A stretch of DNA of 64,000 nt, from contig NZ_PJCF01000001.1 in assembly GCF_002835935.1 (NCBI RefSeq), positions 310,001-374,000 on the forward strand, read 5' to 3'. This document shows positions 27,201 through 37,002 of the stretch, in pieces. Each line of letters begins with the position of its first letter. The stretch's first letter is position 1. The DNA comes from Paraglaciecola sp. MB-3u-78. GTDB lineage: Bacteria > Pseudomonadota > Gammaproteobacteria > Enterobacterales > Alteromonadaceae. The translations under genes and the position numbers were made by a program. Under the pieces are notes generated by a model. It worked only from the letters and a program-made list of their open reading frames with translations. It searched no databases and was not told the origin of the DNA.

Positions 27201-28309
27201 ATATTAAAACTAGCGGATGAGCTGCTACTACTTTGGTAAGCGGTAAATTCCAAATAGGCACTTAAAATACTCGCGCCTTGGGGTAAGCCTATTTTTCTAA
27301 ACCTGACACCAATATACTTGTTAGAGCTGTCCCTAAACGTGAGTTCGGTTCCTGTTGATTCATATCCGTCGCTGCGCTCTTCAGCATTATTGTTTTGTGA
27401 GCTAACCTGATAACTTAACTTACCTTTCACACACCCCGTTGAAGTAGTGTCGTCATAAACCACAACTAATTGAGGACCTAATCCTTGACCATCCTCAAAT
27501 GCAGGTGATACACGTTCACTGCTGGTGCTAATACCTTGACCATCAACAATAATGTTTAAAGAATTGCCTCCACACCAGTCAGATTGATCGACAATTTCTT
27601 GTATAATGCTACTTAGATCAGGAGACACTGTCGTTTCATTCGACACTGGCCAGTCATTATCTGTATCCCAAAGTACGGAATTAGATGTTTTAGTCCGAGC
27701 AGATATATTATTACTGGTTTCACTGAATGTTATTGAGTTGCCAATGAGCTCACCACTAAAGGTTAAGTTTGTTGCGCCACTATTAAACCCACTTGAACTG
27801 AAGCGAATATAGGCATTAGTAATCACTGCACCACGAGGGATATTAAGGTCTTGGTAACGAAGTCCTAGGGTGACTAAATTGGTACTTTGGGATAATTTCA
27901 ATATGGTATTGGAACTGTTTACAGATGATGCAATTTCATAGGCATCATCTGTTGCCTGTGAAATAGAAGTGATAATTTCAGGGGAAACGGAATCATCAAT
28001 CGGCCTAACAGGGTATAAGACTGGTCCACCAAAATCTGAGAATCGCATTAAACCTACGTTGATATTGGTGACAGAATTAAGGGTTTCTTTTAACGCATTT
28101 TGTACCCGTAACATGCGTGATTCAGTACCACCATCCTTAGAGCCCATACTGCCCGATGTATCCATAATGAAGATGACATTCGGGTTATAAGTCACCTCGC
28201 TGCCTGCTGTTCCTAGATATATTTCCAAGTCATCTGCATTAATCACACTGCTGAAAAGCGTCAAACTAGTCACCAACCATATTGCTGTAAATTTATTGAT
28301 ATATTTCAT
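24227..28309 (-). CDS. pilY1: type IV pilus tip/assembly factor PilY1
   Basis: A 1,360-residue exported protein. A signal peptide (MKYINKFTAIWL to INADD) leads to a split von Willebrand A domain with MIDAS motif FIMDTSGSMGS (about residue 50) and its later part near 590-720. The C-terminal half is the PilC/PilY1 beta-propeller (HSQPVIVNYS, GFLHSFDPATGE, FDIT) with a calcium loop DRDNDGFADHMYVADMGG. PilY1 promotes pilus extension, surface sensing and adhesion. The ATG at 28309 is preferred over a GTG at 28321. Two extra jelly-roll-like segments between the vWA halves are not assigned. Confidence 0.93.
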   Translation of the reverse strand: MKYINKFTAIWLVTSLTLFSSVINADDLEIYLGTAGSEVTYNPNVIFIMDTSGSMGSKDGGTESRMLRVQNALKETLNSVTNINVGLMRFSDFGGPVLYPVRPIDDSVSPEIITSISQATDDAYEIASSVNSSNTILKLSQSTNLVTLGLRYQDLNIPRGAVITNAYIRFSSSGFNSGATNLTFSGELIGNSITFSETSNNISARTKTSNSVLWDTDNDWPVSNETTVSPDLSSIIQEIVDQSDWCGGNSLNIIVDGQGISTSSERVSPAFEDGQGLGPQLVVVYDDTTSTGCVKGKLSYQVSSQNNNAEERSDGYESTGTELTFRDSSNKYIGVRFRKIGLPQGASILSAYLEFTAYQSSSSSSASFNIAGVDQDDPRNFRRYTRYLLRDKPKTTAVAWSGIPQWYKNYTYQSPPVTSIVEQIVGRAGWSSGNDMMFVFSDFVGIRGAYTYNGKPSGTVSLVVEYQGNATPGSTSTVRELLVSQVDSLSASGMTPIVDTLYEAASYYGGLPVAYGKTRGQSSVSSTVRRNTRVSHRLSYVGADSVLPSGCTVDNLSSYDCMNEYIPNGATYISPVTDKVCQTNNHIVLLSDGVANNNHSVTEIETLLGKSCTGSGGEKCGVDLTKNIGDGDDSKIDTRVFTHTIGFAAGSTANAFLNDLAINGNGDFYTADDTDELVGVFQSILKTVKDVNATFVSPGVAVNQLNRLTHNDELYFALFKPAEGTIWPGNVKRYRLDGSDILDKNGLNAVDSVTGFFNESAHSYWSLLADGNDVREGGTAGQMGLPREVYAFDGVGAIIKTDNLLHEDNASLTITDLAVGALADPAAARETVLKWARGVDVKDDDADGSSTDARQAMGDPIHSQPVIVNYSLTDSAVFVATNHGFLHSFDPATGEENFAIMPKDLMDNLYDLYLDSSTFSHIYGLDGDMVLRTMGSNIYLYVGMRRGGNNYYAFDITSKTNPKLMFKIEGGTGDFANLGQTWSKPTVTKIKVGATIRNVLIFGGGYDEDQDSKLLRSTDSVGNSVFIVDADSGELIWSASDADADLILPEMGYSIPARISVIDRDNDGFADHMYVADMGGQLFRLDIHNEESVADLVTGGLLANFGGDIEQDNRRFYYGPDISEISLGTEHYYAVVLGSGFRAHPLNTAINDHFYMIKDEGVFSLDTDGNFGFPSIPLGLSDLYDATEHLLTSSDSAAKELAFEQFSESQGWYIRLKIGGEKVLASPLILDYQVIFTTYLPATASESECAPPTGNSRAYLVELINGNSVTDLNNDGTQLHEDRYAQLKQTGIAPDTKILIEDIIKPIICLGTECASTVIEVDEDGNKVACGSDFECLAENIHSYFERVQKSSWKTETERP

Positions 28310-28321
28310 AAAAAACACCAC

Positions 28322-28903
28322 TTATTGGGTTGCAGGTGCAAAAACTGAAGCATTAACAGAATTGGCAACAGCGTAATTACTGCCATCTAATTGACCACAA
28401 CCTCTTACAATAAAGATGTGACAACTAATATTACTTCCACCGATAACATTACTTGAGCCAACACAAGGTTGCTCACGTACAAATGCCGCACGAGACCAAC
28501 TTTTCACCACGGGTTTGTCGGTATAATTACCCGCGCTAACATGTTGAGTTCCCGCGCTTAAGCCAGCATTGGTAAGCACTCTATTGGTCCATGTAACATC
28601 TTCAAAACAACTCATCGTTTGAACAGTTAAATCTAAAAAGTTACCCCCCCTAGCAGCGGACAATGGATCATCTAATGCTACGTTACTCAGTAATTCTTCG
28701 TCCTCGGATTCAAACATCACGGCTGCGATTGCAGATTCAGCCGCGTCAAATGAAAGAGACCGTTTTTCCATGGATATGGCCATTTTGCTTTGCATTAAAC
28801 TACTAGATACTGATGACACACCTAGAATGGTTAGGCTCATGAGTATTAACAAAGCAAACACCAAGACCATGCCAGAATTCTTTTGTTTTGATAGATTATT
28901 CAT
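28322..28903 (-). CDS. pilX: minor pilin PilX
   Basis: A 193-residue prepilin with GMVLVFALLILMSLTILG at the N-terminus and no Glu5, as in the PilX/GspK class. A PilX-type helix follows (SSSLMQSKMAISMEKRSLSFDAAESAI). The C-terminal domain has several Cys. It overlaps pilW by four bases and precedes pilY1, matching pilVWXY1E order. It is thought to sit at the pilus tip with PilY1. Confidence 0.92.
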   Translation of the reverse strand: MNNLSKQKNSGMVLVFALLILMSLTILGVSSVSSSLMQSKMAISMEKRSLSFDAAESAIAAVMFESEDEELLSNVALDDPLSAARGGNFLDLTVQTMSCFEDVTWTNRVLTNAGLSAGTQHVSAGNYTDKPVVKSWSRAAFVREQPCVGSSNVIGGSNISCHIFIVRGCGQLDGSNYAVANSVNASVFAPATQ

Positions 28904-29757
28904 ATATTTCTACTTCGTGCGAAATTTTTGCTATTACGCAAAGTGATTGTGGTTTCAAATTGTTTATACAGCCTCTCTTCAGAGGGCTGAACCGGATCTT
29001 CATTAAGCAGTTTAAACTTAGGGACGGGGCTGATTAATACGTCAGAATCAGCTTTTAGTAATAATGCAATTCGAATAGCTACAACAAGTGATCCGGCCGC
29101 TTTTTCTGCGCCTAACAAATCAGCCTCTATAAATTTCACTGGTCTTGCCGAATTGTCTTGTGAGGCAAGATTATCTGTGACGCCGTATTGAACTTGAAAA
29201 CTCACAACGTCATCCAACAAAGTGTAAGCGCTATCGTCATCCACCGCTATCTTAAGCCCTCGTAATACTCGGCCATCGAACCCTCGACATTTAAGCGATG
29301 TACCCTCTAAAAAGTATTCATTGACCACCATAAACTCTTCATCAACATAGCCATGAGTGGCACCTCTGCAGTCTTGAGGTGCTTGTAGCGCTACCATCAA
29401 AGTATCACTCGCAGTACCCGCCCCCTCAAGAACACCTTTGGTTAAGCCATTACTAAAATCACCCACCACAGGAATAGGGTTATTATGAACAAAAGCCCCT
29501 TCAACAACGATGTCAACATCTTTATTGAGTTCTGGTCGTAACATGTCATAGCGCCCAGTCATGACTATATCGTTGCGAAGTCGGGCAATAATAAAACGGC
29601 CATTTTCTTGTGCAGATGCAATCGATCTGTTTAGTCGTTCGGTAGAGTTGTTGCTAATCATCACCTGCACGACTGCTGCAGATAAAATGAGCCCTAGCGT
29701 CAGGGATATCATCAACTCAATTAAGCTAAAGCCCCCTTGTTTACGGTGAGCATTCAT
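28900..29757 (-). CDS. pilW: minor pilin PilW
   Basis: A 285-residue prepilin: leader HRKQGG, mature start FSLIELMISLTLGLILSAAVVQVM with Glu5, then ENGRFIIARLRNDIVMTG typical of PilW. It overlaps both neighbours by four bases, so the set is translated as one operon. Confidence 0.93.
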   Translation of the reverse strand: MNAHRKQGGFSLIELMISLTLGLILSAAVVQVMISNNSTERLNRSIASAQENGRFIIARLRNDIVMTGRYDMLRPELNKDVDIVVEGAFVHNNPIPVVGDFSNGLTKGVLEGAGTASDTLMVALQAPQDCRGATHGYVDEEFMVVNEYFLEGTSLKCRGFDGRVLRGLKIAVDDDSAYTLLDDVVSFQVQYGVTDNLASQDNSARPVKFIEADLLGAEKAAGSLVVAIRIALLLKADSDVLISPVPKFKLLNEDPVQPSEERLYKQFETTITLRNSKNFARSRNI

Positions 29758-30386
29758 AATGTTACGTCCACTGACACACAGTCATGAGGTAGCGTTTCAC
29801 CCACATTGCAATCAGCGTTTAAAGTTCGCTCAATATTTTGCCAGTTTTCCACGGGCCAACTTAAGATGACAATATGCTTCGAACCAACACTGCAAGCGTC
29901 TGTATCAGCAGCGTTATTATCCAATTCACAGCTTAAACTGATTTCTATTTCTGGATTCGCTGCCACCGCTGAACATGACACCTCATAGGCATCAAAAGCG
30001 GCTAATTGAGCTGCAGTGCAGACGTTGTCATTGCAGTTAGGGACTGTGACTGGGCGCTCCAAACAATAACAGGCATGAGGTAGACCAGAGGCACATGTCA
30101 TGCCGGAAAAGTTGTATAAGTCTTCGTCAAAATAATCATTATGCACCACCAAACCTTTACCAAGTGGCGAAAAAACTGCGCTGGCTCTCAAACGTTCAGT
30201 CAATTGCTGGGCGACCAACACTGATTGAGAACGACTTAACGCCTCAGAATTTGTAAATGAACCAACAAATTGTAAATATGCCACACCAAGCAAGCCCACA
30301 GATAAAATGAACAAAGTGACTAACACTTCAATCATGCCAACACCTTGTTGGTTATTTGCATACTGTTTTTCGGGTTTACTATTCAC
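29754..30386 (-). CDS. pilV: minor pilin PilV
   Basis: A 210-residue prepilin with leader ending NNQQG, mature start VGMIEVLVTLFILSVGLLGVAYLQ and Glu5. The following SRSQSVLVAQQLTERLRA and a Cys-rich C-terminal domain match PilV. It is the first gene of the pilVWXY1E operon. The 242 bp before it (30387-30628) have no gene and should hold the promoter. Confidence 0.92.
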   Translation of the reverse strand: MNSKPEKQYANNQQGVGMIEVLVTLFILSVGLLGVAYLQFVGSFTNSEALSRSQSVLVAQQLTERLRASAVFSPLGKGLVVHNDYFDEDLYNFSGMTCASGLPHACYCLERPVTVPNCNDNVCTAAQLAAFDAYEVSCSAVAANPEIEISLSCELDNNAADTDACSVGSKHIVILSWPVENWQNIERTLNADCNVGETLPHDCVSVDVTL

Positions 30387-30628
30387 GCTCTTTTCTCACT
30401 CTGGTGGCAATACATAGATATTTGACTAGTTTGACTAAGTGTCTAGATAACTCTATTACTAACATATTAGCTAAAAATACACAGTATTAGGTTATTAGTA
30501 AGGGGGTAAAGGTATATATTTTGACTTAATGAAGATGAAATATTGCAATGATGATTTTAATAACAGTGGACTGTAACTTGATTTTGTTGTCTAGAGCAGA
30601 GTAAATGTGTAATAAATGATGTTCTGCC

Positions 30629-31198
30629 CTAAGGCACTGCTAGTGTACTTGATGAGCGATATTTAGCTTGGAAGCTTTGGCTTTGTAAAATAGGAGCAAT
30701 GCTTCCAAACATCTCTATTTGTTTACTATCCCCACTAATATCAAGCCAGGTCACCACAACATGAACATTTTTAAGATCCGCATTTCGAGGTAAATCAACG
30801 GGGTAAAAAGGGTCACCGTGTTTCACCCAACTATCAGCAATACCATTAAAGGTGGTATCCACATAATACAAGTTTGCAACTTGCCATTGGGTATCATATG
30901 TATGTAGATTCAACTCTGAAGACAATATCACCTCCCGCTCCCCTGCTGCAATACTACCTCCCAAGTTAGTGCCTATATTCTGGTAGGATGCGGTCCCCTC
31001 TATATGACTTAGTTGCTGAAAATAACTTAAATCGTTTAATTTTTCTTGAGCAATGTGCAGCGCCAAACTCCGCAAATTAATTTTTGCATCTGCGACTACA
31101 TATTCACTTTGTAAGGTTACATAACCAGTGACCCCCAACATGATGAGTAGTGAAGCTATAGACACTTCAATTAGGGAAAATCCATTGTCTTTATGCAT
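30629..31198 (-). CDS. PilV-like minor pilin, second set
   Basis: A 189-residue prepilin: MHKDNG leader, mature FSLIEVSIASLLIMLGVTGYVTLQ with Glu5. The helix continues with LRSLALHIAQEKLNDLSYF, as in PilV and GspI/J-like proteins. It ends a second operon of four pseudopilin-type genes, separate from pilVWXY1E. The second set lacks its own PilY1. Confidence 0.85.
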   Translation of the reverse strand: MHKDNGFSLIEVSIASLLIMLGVTGYVTLQSEYVVADAKINLRSLALHIAQEKLNDLSYFQQLSHIEGTASYQNIGTNLGGSIAAGEREVILSSELNLHTYDTQWQVANLYYVDTTFNGIADSWVKHGDPFYPVDLPRNADLKNVHVVVTWLDISGDSKQIEMFGSIAPILQSQSFQAKYRSSSTLAVP

Positions 31199-31212
31199 GT
31201 CTGTATCCTGAG

Positions 31213-32340
31213 CTAAAAATCATGCCAACTGCCGGGCACTCGAGCCACTCGTTGCAATCTCTTACTGTCTTGTAATTTTTGCAAAACATCAGCCTGAAAC
31301 ACCACACGTGTTAAAACATTGTTTGTGCCCAACTGATAATTGGCGACGACTGCACCAAACACTGCACTATCGGTTTGCATATTTATATCCAGCACTTTGA
31401 TTGAACCTGCAGGCCTAAATGAAAAAAGAAGGCCATACAAAGCCACATCGTTTTGAAACACCACGTTTCCATCAAAAATAATTAATATTACCGGCTCTGA
31501 GTGAGTGCCAATTTGTGTGCTGGCACTCACATCACAATCACCATCCACCCAAATCACTCCCCAACTGTTGATATCTAAGGTGTCACAATCTGCTAATACA
31601 ACGTCAGATTGTTGCTGTAATTGAATCCACTCAGCAGCAGGGATATTAAACAGATAACTAACTAAATCTGCGGGAAATGAAGCAGAGCCGTCGACTATGT
31701 CAGACTGCTTTATGCTGTGATCAGAATAGATATTAGTACTACAATTCCCGTCATTAAACTCACTTAAAACACAGCTATGATGACGAGTACCAGATAAAGT
31801 GACAATAGCATCTGACCATAATGATAATGGTGCTGCAACGCCTAGTCCGTCTGGATTAGAAGCCACTTCAAATTCACCGGCACTACTAAAGCCATGCTTA
31901 ACCATTAACGGGGCTGGCGGTTGATTGAGCAGTATTGGATAAACCAGTGATTGTTCGGTAACGGTGGCCTTAGCTAAACCATCAGCAGACTTGCCACTTG
32001 CTTTAATAGTGACAAGTTTTCGACTACCGGCTAAATCGTCACTGGTGGCAGATATAATAAAAGTGCTGTTGTCCTCTAAATTTCCTGATATCTCAACATC
32101 CGGCAAAAATTTATTCACGTTAAGCATCCCAAAACCTTGATTCAATCCTGCCTTTGCTGATAACTGCGCCCATTTTTGATTTTGTGAGTTAACCAAAATT
32201 TGATGTTCAAATGATTGAATTTTACCAGTATACAGAGTGACTAATGTCACCATAATTAATAACAAAACCACAGTGAGCAATATTGCTGCGCCCTTCTGAC
32301 TTAAAGCTCGTGAGGCATCCATGGTCAAAAGCTTATTCAT
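31213..32340 (-). CDS. PilX-like minor pilin, second set
   Basis: A 375-residue protein with N-terminal GAAILLTVVLLLIMVTLVTLY and no Glu5, like PilX/GspK. The helix continues with QNQKWAQLSAKAGLNQG. The C-terminal part is larger than in PilX and contains WGVIWVDGDCDVSASTQIGT and IIFDGNVVFQNDVALYGLLF, a short beta-helix like that of GspK-like or DUF-type proteins. The start is uncertain: ATG 32340 overlaps the previous gene, and ATG 32322 is possible. Confidence 0.8.
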   Translation of the reverse strand: MNKLLTMDASRALSQKGAAILLTVVLLLIMVTLVTLYTGKIQSFEHQILVNSQNQKWAQLSAKAGLNQGFGMLNVNKFLPDVEISGNLEDNSTFIISATSDDLAGSRKLVTIKASGKSADGLAKATVTEQSLVYPILLNQPPAPLMVKHGFSSAGEFEVASNPDGLGVAAPLSLWSDAIVTLSGTRHHSCVLSEFNDGNCSTNIYSDHSIKQSDIVDGSASFPADLVSYLFNIPAAEWIQLQQQSDVVLADCDTLDINSWGVIWVDGDCDVSASTQIGTHSEPVILIIFDGNVVFQNDVALYGLLFSFRPAGSIKVLDINMQTDSAVFGAVVANYQLGTNNVLTRVVFQADVLQKLQDSKRLQRVARVPGSWHDF

Positions 32341-32962
32341 AGTTTTCAATCAATACGTTAGTGTTGATACTACGTAAAATTTCAGGATGTTTTTTTAGAC
32401 GGGCTTGCAACTCAATAGTGACTCGAGTTTGGATAACATTCTGAACAGAACTTTGTTCGAGCATGAATTTAAGAGCCGTTACCTGAACAACTTTTGGATC
32501 AGTTAAATCATGCCATCCAGATTCGTCGCAAGCAGCCCCATTTAAACGAATTTCAACTGCATGATCTCTTAAGCGAAAGCCATACATTTCGTTATTAGGA
32601 GAAGTATCCAACAAACCATTTTTATTGCGGTCATAAGCAAAATTAATACAACTATTAATGGGTTCAGCCGTATATGCCGCTACACTCAAACTGCCATCAA
32701 AAGGGTTTGAAGAATGTGTTGGATTTTCCACCATCTCATTGGTAAGGGCATAATATCCTGCACGTTTGAGATCATGGCTGACAACAGCCACGACGGCATT
32801 CATTTCTTCATCTAATCTAGACTTTGCAAGTAAGCTAGAGTTTAGCGCGATACCATGCCCCACCAAAGAGGCCATTGCCGTTATAGATGCGAGTCCTAAC
32901 GTCATAGAGATCATCAGCTCGACCAAACTATTACCATATTGTTTTACCGGTGCAGCTAACAT
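32333..32962 (-). CDS. PilW-like minor pilin, second set
   Basis: A 209-residue prepilin. The leader MLAAPVKQYG is followed by NSLVELMISMTLGLASITAM with Glu5, then MNAVVAVVSHDLKRAGYYAL, the pattern of PilW. It overlaps its neighbours on both sides. Confidence 0.88.
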   Translation of the reverse strand: MLAAPVKQYGNSLVELMISMTLGLASITAMASLVGHGIALNSSLLAKSRLDEEMNAVVAVVSHDLKRAGYYALTNEMVENPTHSSNPFDGSLSVAAYTAEPINSCINFAYDRNKNGLLDTSPNNEMYGFRLRDHAVEIRLNGAACDESGWHDLTDPKVVQVTALKFMLEQSSVQNVIQTRVTIELQARLKKHPEILRSINTNVLIENYE

Positions 32963-33477
32963 GCGTCGTATCCCCCAAGACTACTACCCACGGCGCAAAT
33001 TCTTACCCGCCCCATGTTACTCAAAATTAATTTAAGTTGCTTATCACCGTCTGTGAAAACAACGGTGCCCGCATGACCTATCGCCAACCCTCTGTTTGCA
33101 TCAAACACGGCAACGTGGTCTTCACCGAATGTCACATTGGCGATACTGACAAAACGATAGTCACTAAAATCAACCTTATATTCGACCCCGTCCAAGGAGC
33201 ACTCATTTGGAGTGCTACAATCACAAACGCCCTTATCACTCAAGGCTGCACACCAGCTCTTACCTGGGCGGATGGCAACGGTGACATCAATACTTTTGGT
33301 TATCGCTGCTGCTCGAGCTTGCTGAAAGGCAAAATAGCTACTTTGCGCAGCCGCTTTTAATTGCATGTTTTTTTGTATTGAAGTGATAGCAGGTGAGCCA
33401 AGCGACACAACAAGCACAATAATTGAGATTGTAATGAGTAACTCTAGAAGTGTTAAACCAGAAAAAAGGTGGCGCAT
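32956..33477 (-). CDS. fimT: GspH/FimT-like minor pilin, second set
   Basis: A 173-residue prepilin with a very short leader (MRHLFSG), mature LTLLELLITISIIVLVVSLGSP with Glu5, and FAFQQARAAAITKSIDVTV, the usual FimT/GspH helix. The C-terminal domain has TVVFTDGD and two Cys. It is the first gene of the second minor pilin operon, and its promoter region faces the plus-strand pilin at 33581. Confidence 0.9.
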   Translation of the reverse strand: MRHLFSGLTLLELLITISIIVLVVSLGSPAITSIQKNMQLKAAAQSSYFAFQQARAAAITKSIDVTVAIRPGKSWCAALSDKGVCDCSTPNECSLDGVEYKVDFSDYRFVSIANVTFGEDHVAVFDANRGLAIGHAGTVVFTDGDKQLKLILSNMGRVRICAVGSSLGGYDAC

Positions 33478-33580
33478 ATTGAGTATCCTTACTTAGCGCC
33501 AATTTAAAAAACGCCTATAATCAAATCCATTACCCAAAATATAGTTCAGTTTATTTAAAATGCATAAAAAAGGAATGAAT

Positions 33581-33997
33581 ATGCCGATACAGGAAAAGGA
33601 AAACAATAGTCAAAACAGGGTTGAATTCCGTGCAGAATTAGGAGTGACGCTGATTGAATTAATGTTAGTGGTTATAATAATAGGCGTGTTGGCGACACTC
33701 ATATTTCCGTCTTTTGAAAAACAAATTTTAGCCGCAAGACGAGGAGATGGCATCACCCATTTACTGCGGCTAAAAATACAGCAAGAAGCTTTTCGTATTG
33801 AAAACATGAGCTATGCAAAAACGGAACAACTTGGTCTGCCAACGAGTCAATATTATACTTTTGTTGTCTCTGATGTATCTGCTACAACTTATACGATTAC
33901 CGCTAAAGCAATAGGCAGTCAAATGTCCGACAAAACATGTTTGACCATACAGATTGATCAATCATTGAATAAAACCCCAGCCCATTGTTTTTTCTAA
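33581..33997 (+). CDS. PilE-like type IV pilin, divergent
   Basis: A 138-residue prepilin with a long leader (about 22 residues) ending RAELG and mature start VTLIELMLVVIIIGVLATLIFP with Glu5. A pair of Cys occurs near the C-terminus (KTCLTIQ and HCFF). AAGGA lies six bases before the ATG at 33581, so this start is preferred to ATG 33560. It is divergent from the second minor pilin operon and probably belongs to the same system. Confidence 0.88.
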   Translation: MPIQEKENNSQNRVEFRAELGVTLIELMLVVIIIGVLATLIFPSFEKQILAARRGDGITHLLRLKIQQEAFRIENMSYAKTEQLGLPTSQYYTFVVSDVSATTYTITAKAIGSQMSDKTCLTIQIDQSLNKTPAHCFF

Positions 33998-34100
33998 GTG
34001 ATATACCACCGTTATTGCTTTACTTGTTGGCGACGGATCCTTAAGTTACCCGTATTATAGGTGTCGATGTTTTACAAGACCAAAGCAACAAGGTAGCAGT

Positions 34101-36972
34101 ATGCCAAACAAACGATTGTTGAACCTTTCCCTGATTGGGGTTTTTCTGCTATGTATGGGTTGTAGCACACCTTTAAGCAAGACCTTAACTGATAAAGGCC
34201 CTGCTAATGTTCACACAACCTCCGACTTCAGTGGTCCACTTCCTATTTCCTCCCGTGTTATAAAAGGTCAGTTAGACAATGGTATGACTTACCTCATTAG
34301 GCAAAATAATACCCCAGAGAAACGCGCAGAAATCCGTTTGATTGTTAAAGCGGGATCTATTTTGGAAGATGATAACCAACAAGGTTTCGCACATTTTGTA
34401 GAACATATGGCCTTTAACGGTACTGAAGACTTCGACAAACAAGAAATAGTTGAGTATGTAGAATCCATAGGTATGAAATTCGGAGCGCACCTCAATGCAT
34501 ACACAAGTTTTAATGAAACCGTATACAAGCTGCAAATCCCTAGTGATGAAGCAGGTGCCTTAGAAAAAGGCATACATATCCTAGAAAATTGGGCTCATAA
34601 AATTAAATTCGATGCCCTAGAAATAGACAAAGAAAGAGGAGTCGTTCTCGAAGAAATGCGCGCACGACAAGGCGCTGGCTGGCGCGTATTCAATAAACAA
34701 TTACCTATTATTTATCAAGATTCTCAATACGCTCTGCGACTACCCATAGGTAACAAAGAATCCATTGAGCATGGTGCACATCAAGACTTAGTTCGTTTTT
34801 ACAAAGATTGGTATCGGCCAGAACTAATGGCTTTGGTCGCAGTCGGTGATTTTGATCCCAACCAAGTACAGGCGTTATTTGAAACATACTTTAGTTCAAT
34901 TGAAATGGCCCCATCACGGAATAAACAAAGACCCAGCTACTTTATACCAGATAACGCCGCGCCTTTAGTCACAATAGAGACTGACCCTGAGCTCACCAGG
35001 ACTACAGTTGAAATTCAAATAAAACAAACACTTATAGAGCCAGTTACTTACACACAGTACTATCAAACTTTGGTATCACAACTTTTTATCGATATGCTCA
35101 ATGGCCGGTTTGGTGAAGCGACCCTTGCTCCTAAAGCACCGGTTATTAGTGCTGGCAGTAGCTTCGGACGTTTTAGAGCAGACAAAAGTGCTTTCACCTT
35201 AGCGGCCACAGCAAAACCTAAAAAAAGCAAAGAAGTCGTCGCATTTTTACTAACTGAATTAAACCGCGTTTTACAACATGGATTTACTCAATCAGAGCTT
35301 GATCGCTTTAAACAAAGTGTACTAAGCAAACTAGACAATGCAGCCAAAGAAATAGATACCACCCAATCATCCAGATTGGCTAATGAATATGTGCGCCATA
35401 TTGTCAAAGGTGAAAGCATTGCCGGAATAGATCATTATTATACGATAGGCAAAAAATTTCTGCCTCTGATCACTCTAGATGAAGTTAACGCCATAGACGA
35501 AACTTGGTTTACTGCCAAGAATAGAATTATAAAAATAGCGGCGCCTGAATCTGACAAATCCAGCTTACCCTCAAAAGTTGAGCTACTTGCGTTGATAAGC
35601 AGTGACACAACAACAAGTCACTGCTTATCAAGATAGTCAGGTCATACAGCAACTTATGCCAGAAAAACCCAAAACAGGTTCAGTCATAAGTAAGGTTTAC
35701 GACGAAAAACTAGATAGCCATATTTGGATGTTAAGTAACGGTGTGAAGGTGGTTTTAAAACAAACAAATTTTAAACACGATGAAATTCAGTTTTCGGCTA
35801 GAGCCAATGGCGGATATTCACTGCTAGAACCAGAGGCTATGGCTAAAACCATTATGGCCGCAAATATTGTCGAAATGTCTGGAATAGCGAATTACACACT
35901 GGCAGACATAGCCAAGTTTTCAAAAGGAAAACAGTTTTGGCTAAGAACAAAAATCAATAATGACAATCAATCCATTAATGGCAGCAGTTCAGTAAAAGAT
36001 ATAGAACACTTTATGCAAATGTTACATTTAAAATTTGTTGCTCCGCGAAAGGATAAAAAAGCATTTGATTCATACATATCACGAGTAGAATCCTCCATCA
36101 TTGACCGATTTAATAGTCCACAAGGCGTTTTTTCAGAACAAATAAGATTGAAGCAATACAGCCATAACTCTCGTTCTATAAAATTTGATGCCGATATAGT
36201 CAATAATCAGGATCTGGATAAATCCTATCGTTTTTACCAAAAACGATTCTCAAATGCAGCCATGTTTAATTTTATATTTGTGGGTAATATCGATTTCTTA
36301 CAAATGGAAATGTTGTTAAGCACCTACATTGCAAGCTTACCTACCATAGACAAATATGATAAAGCAATAATTCATGACAACCTGAGAACGAAAGGAAAAT
36401 TAACGGTTAAAGTTGAAAAAGGCTTGGTTCCAAAAGCCACAGTGCTGATTAACTTTTATGGTGATTCACTCTGGTCACACAAGAACCAAATGAATTTAAA
36501 TGCCTTAGAATATGTACTCAGTAGTATTTTACGTGAACGTATCAGGGAAGAAAAAAGTGGTGTGTACGGTATTAATGTAAAAAGTGCGTTTTCAAGATTG
36601 CGCAATCAATATTCTACTAACATATCCTTTACCTGTGATCCCAACAGGATTGAAGAACTAGTGGCTGAAATACATAAGGTAATCAAAAAACTTAAAGTGA
36701 GACAGACCGAAGATAAATATATTGATAACTACATCGCACAAAAATTAAAAAGCAGAGAATCAAAGCTCACAACCAATGGGTTTTGGAAACATTACTTACA
36801 ATGGAATGCCGACGTTAACTACCAACAACTCGGGTTAAATGAATTTGTTTCGTTAGTACACAATATGCAGAAGGAGGATGTGAAAGATGCTGCCAATAGT
36901 TATCTAAATATCGACGATAGTTTGACAGCCACTCTGCTTCCCCAAACAACGACTAAAGCTAGTGAGAATTGA
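34101..36972 (+). pseudogene. M16 zinc peptidase lipoprotein, one frameshift
   Basis: Two frames form a normal M16 protein of about 957 residues. It begins with a lipoprotein signal (LLCMGCST), then the zinc site HFVEH with MAFNGTEDF, the downstream Glu helix (ERGVVLEEMR), and in the second frame the C-terminal inactive half (LRERIREEKSGVYGI). The first frame stops at 35636; the second starts at about 35600 with VTQQQVTAYQDS, which continues the protein. A one-base change near 35600 would repair it. No slippery heptamer was seen, so programmed shifting is unlikely. Related peptidases sit in the periplasm or outer membrane. It may be a sequencing artefact. Confidence 0.88.
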
Positions 36973-37002
36973 TCGAGCTCCTAGCTCCATTTATCCTGAG
37001 AC

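Noticed and set aside
24227-28309. Plus-strand ORFs opposite pilY1
   Set aside because: They are short, without ribosome sites or family features, and mirror the codons of pilY1.
35596-35636. Programmed frameshift in the M16 gene
   Set aside because: No slippery heptamer or downstream structure was seen in the overlap.
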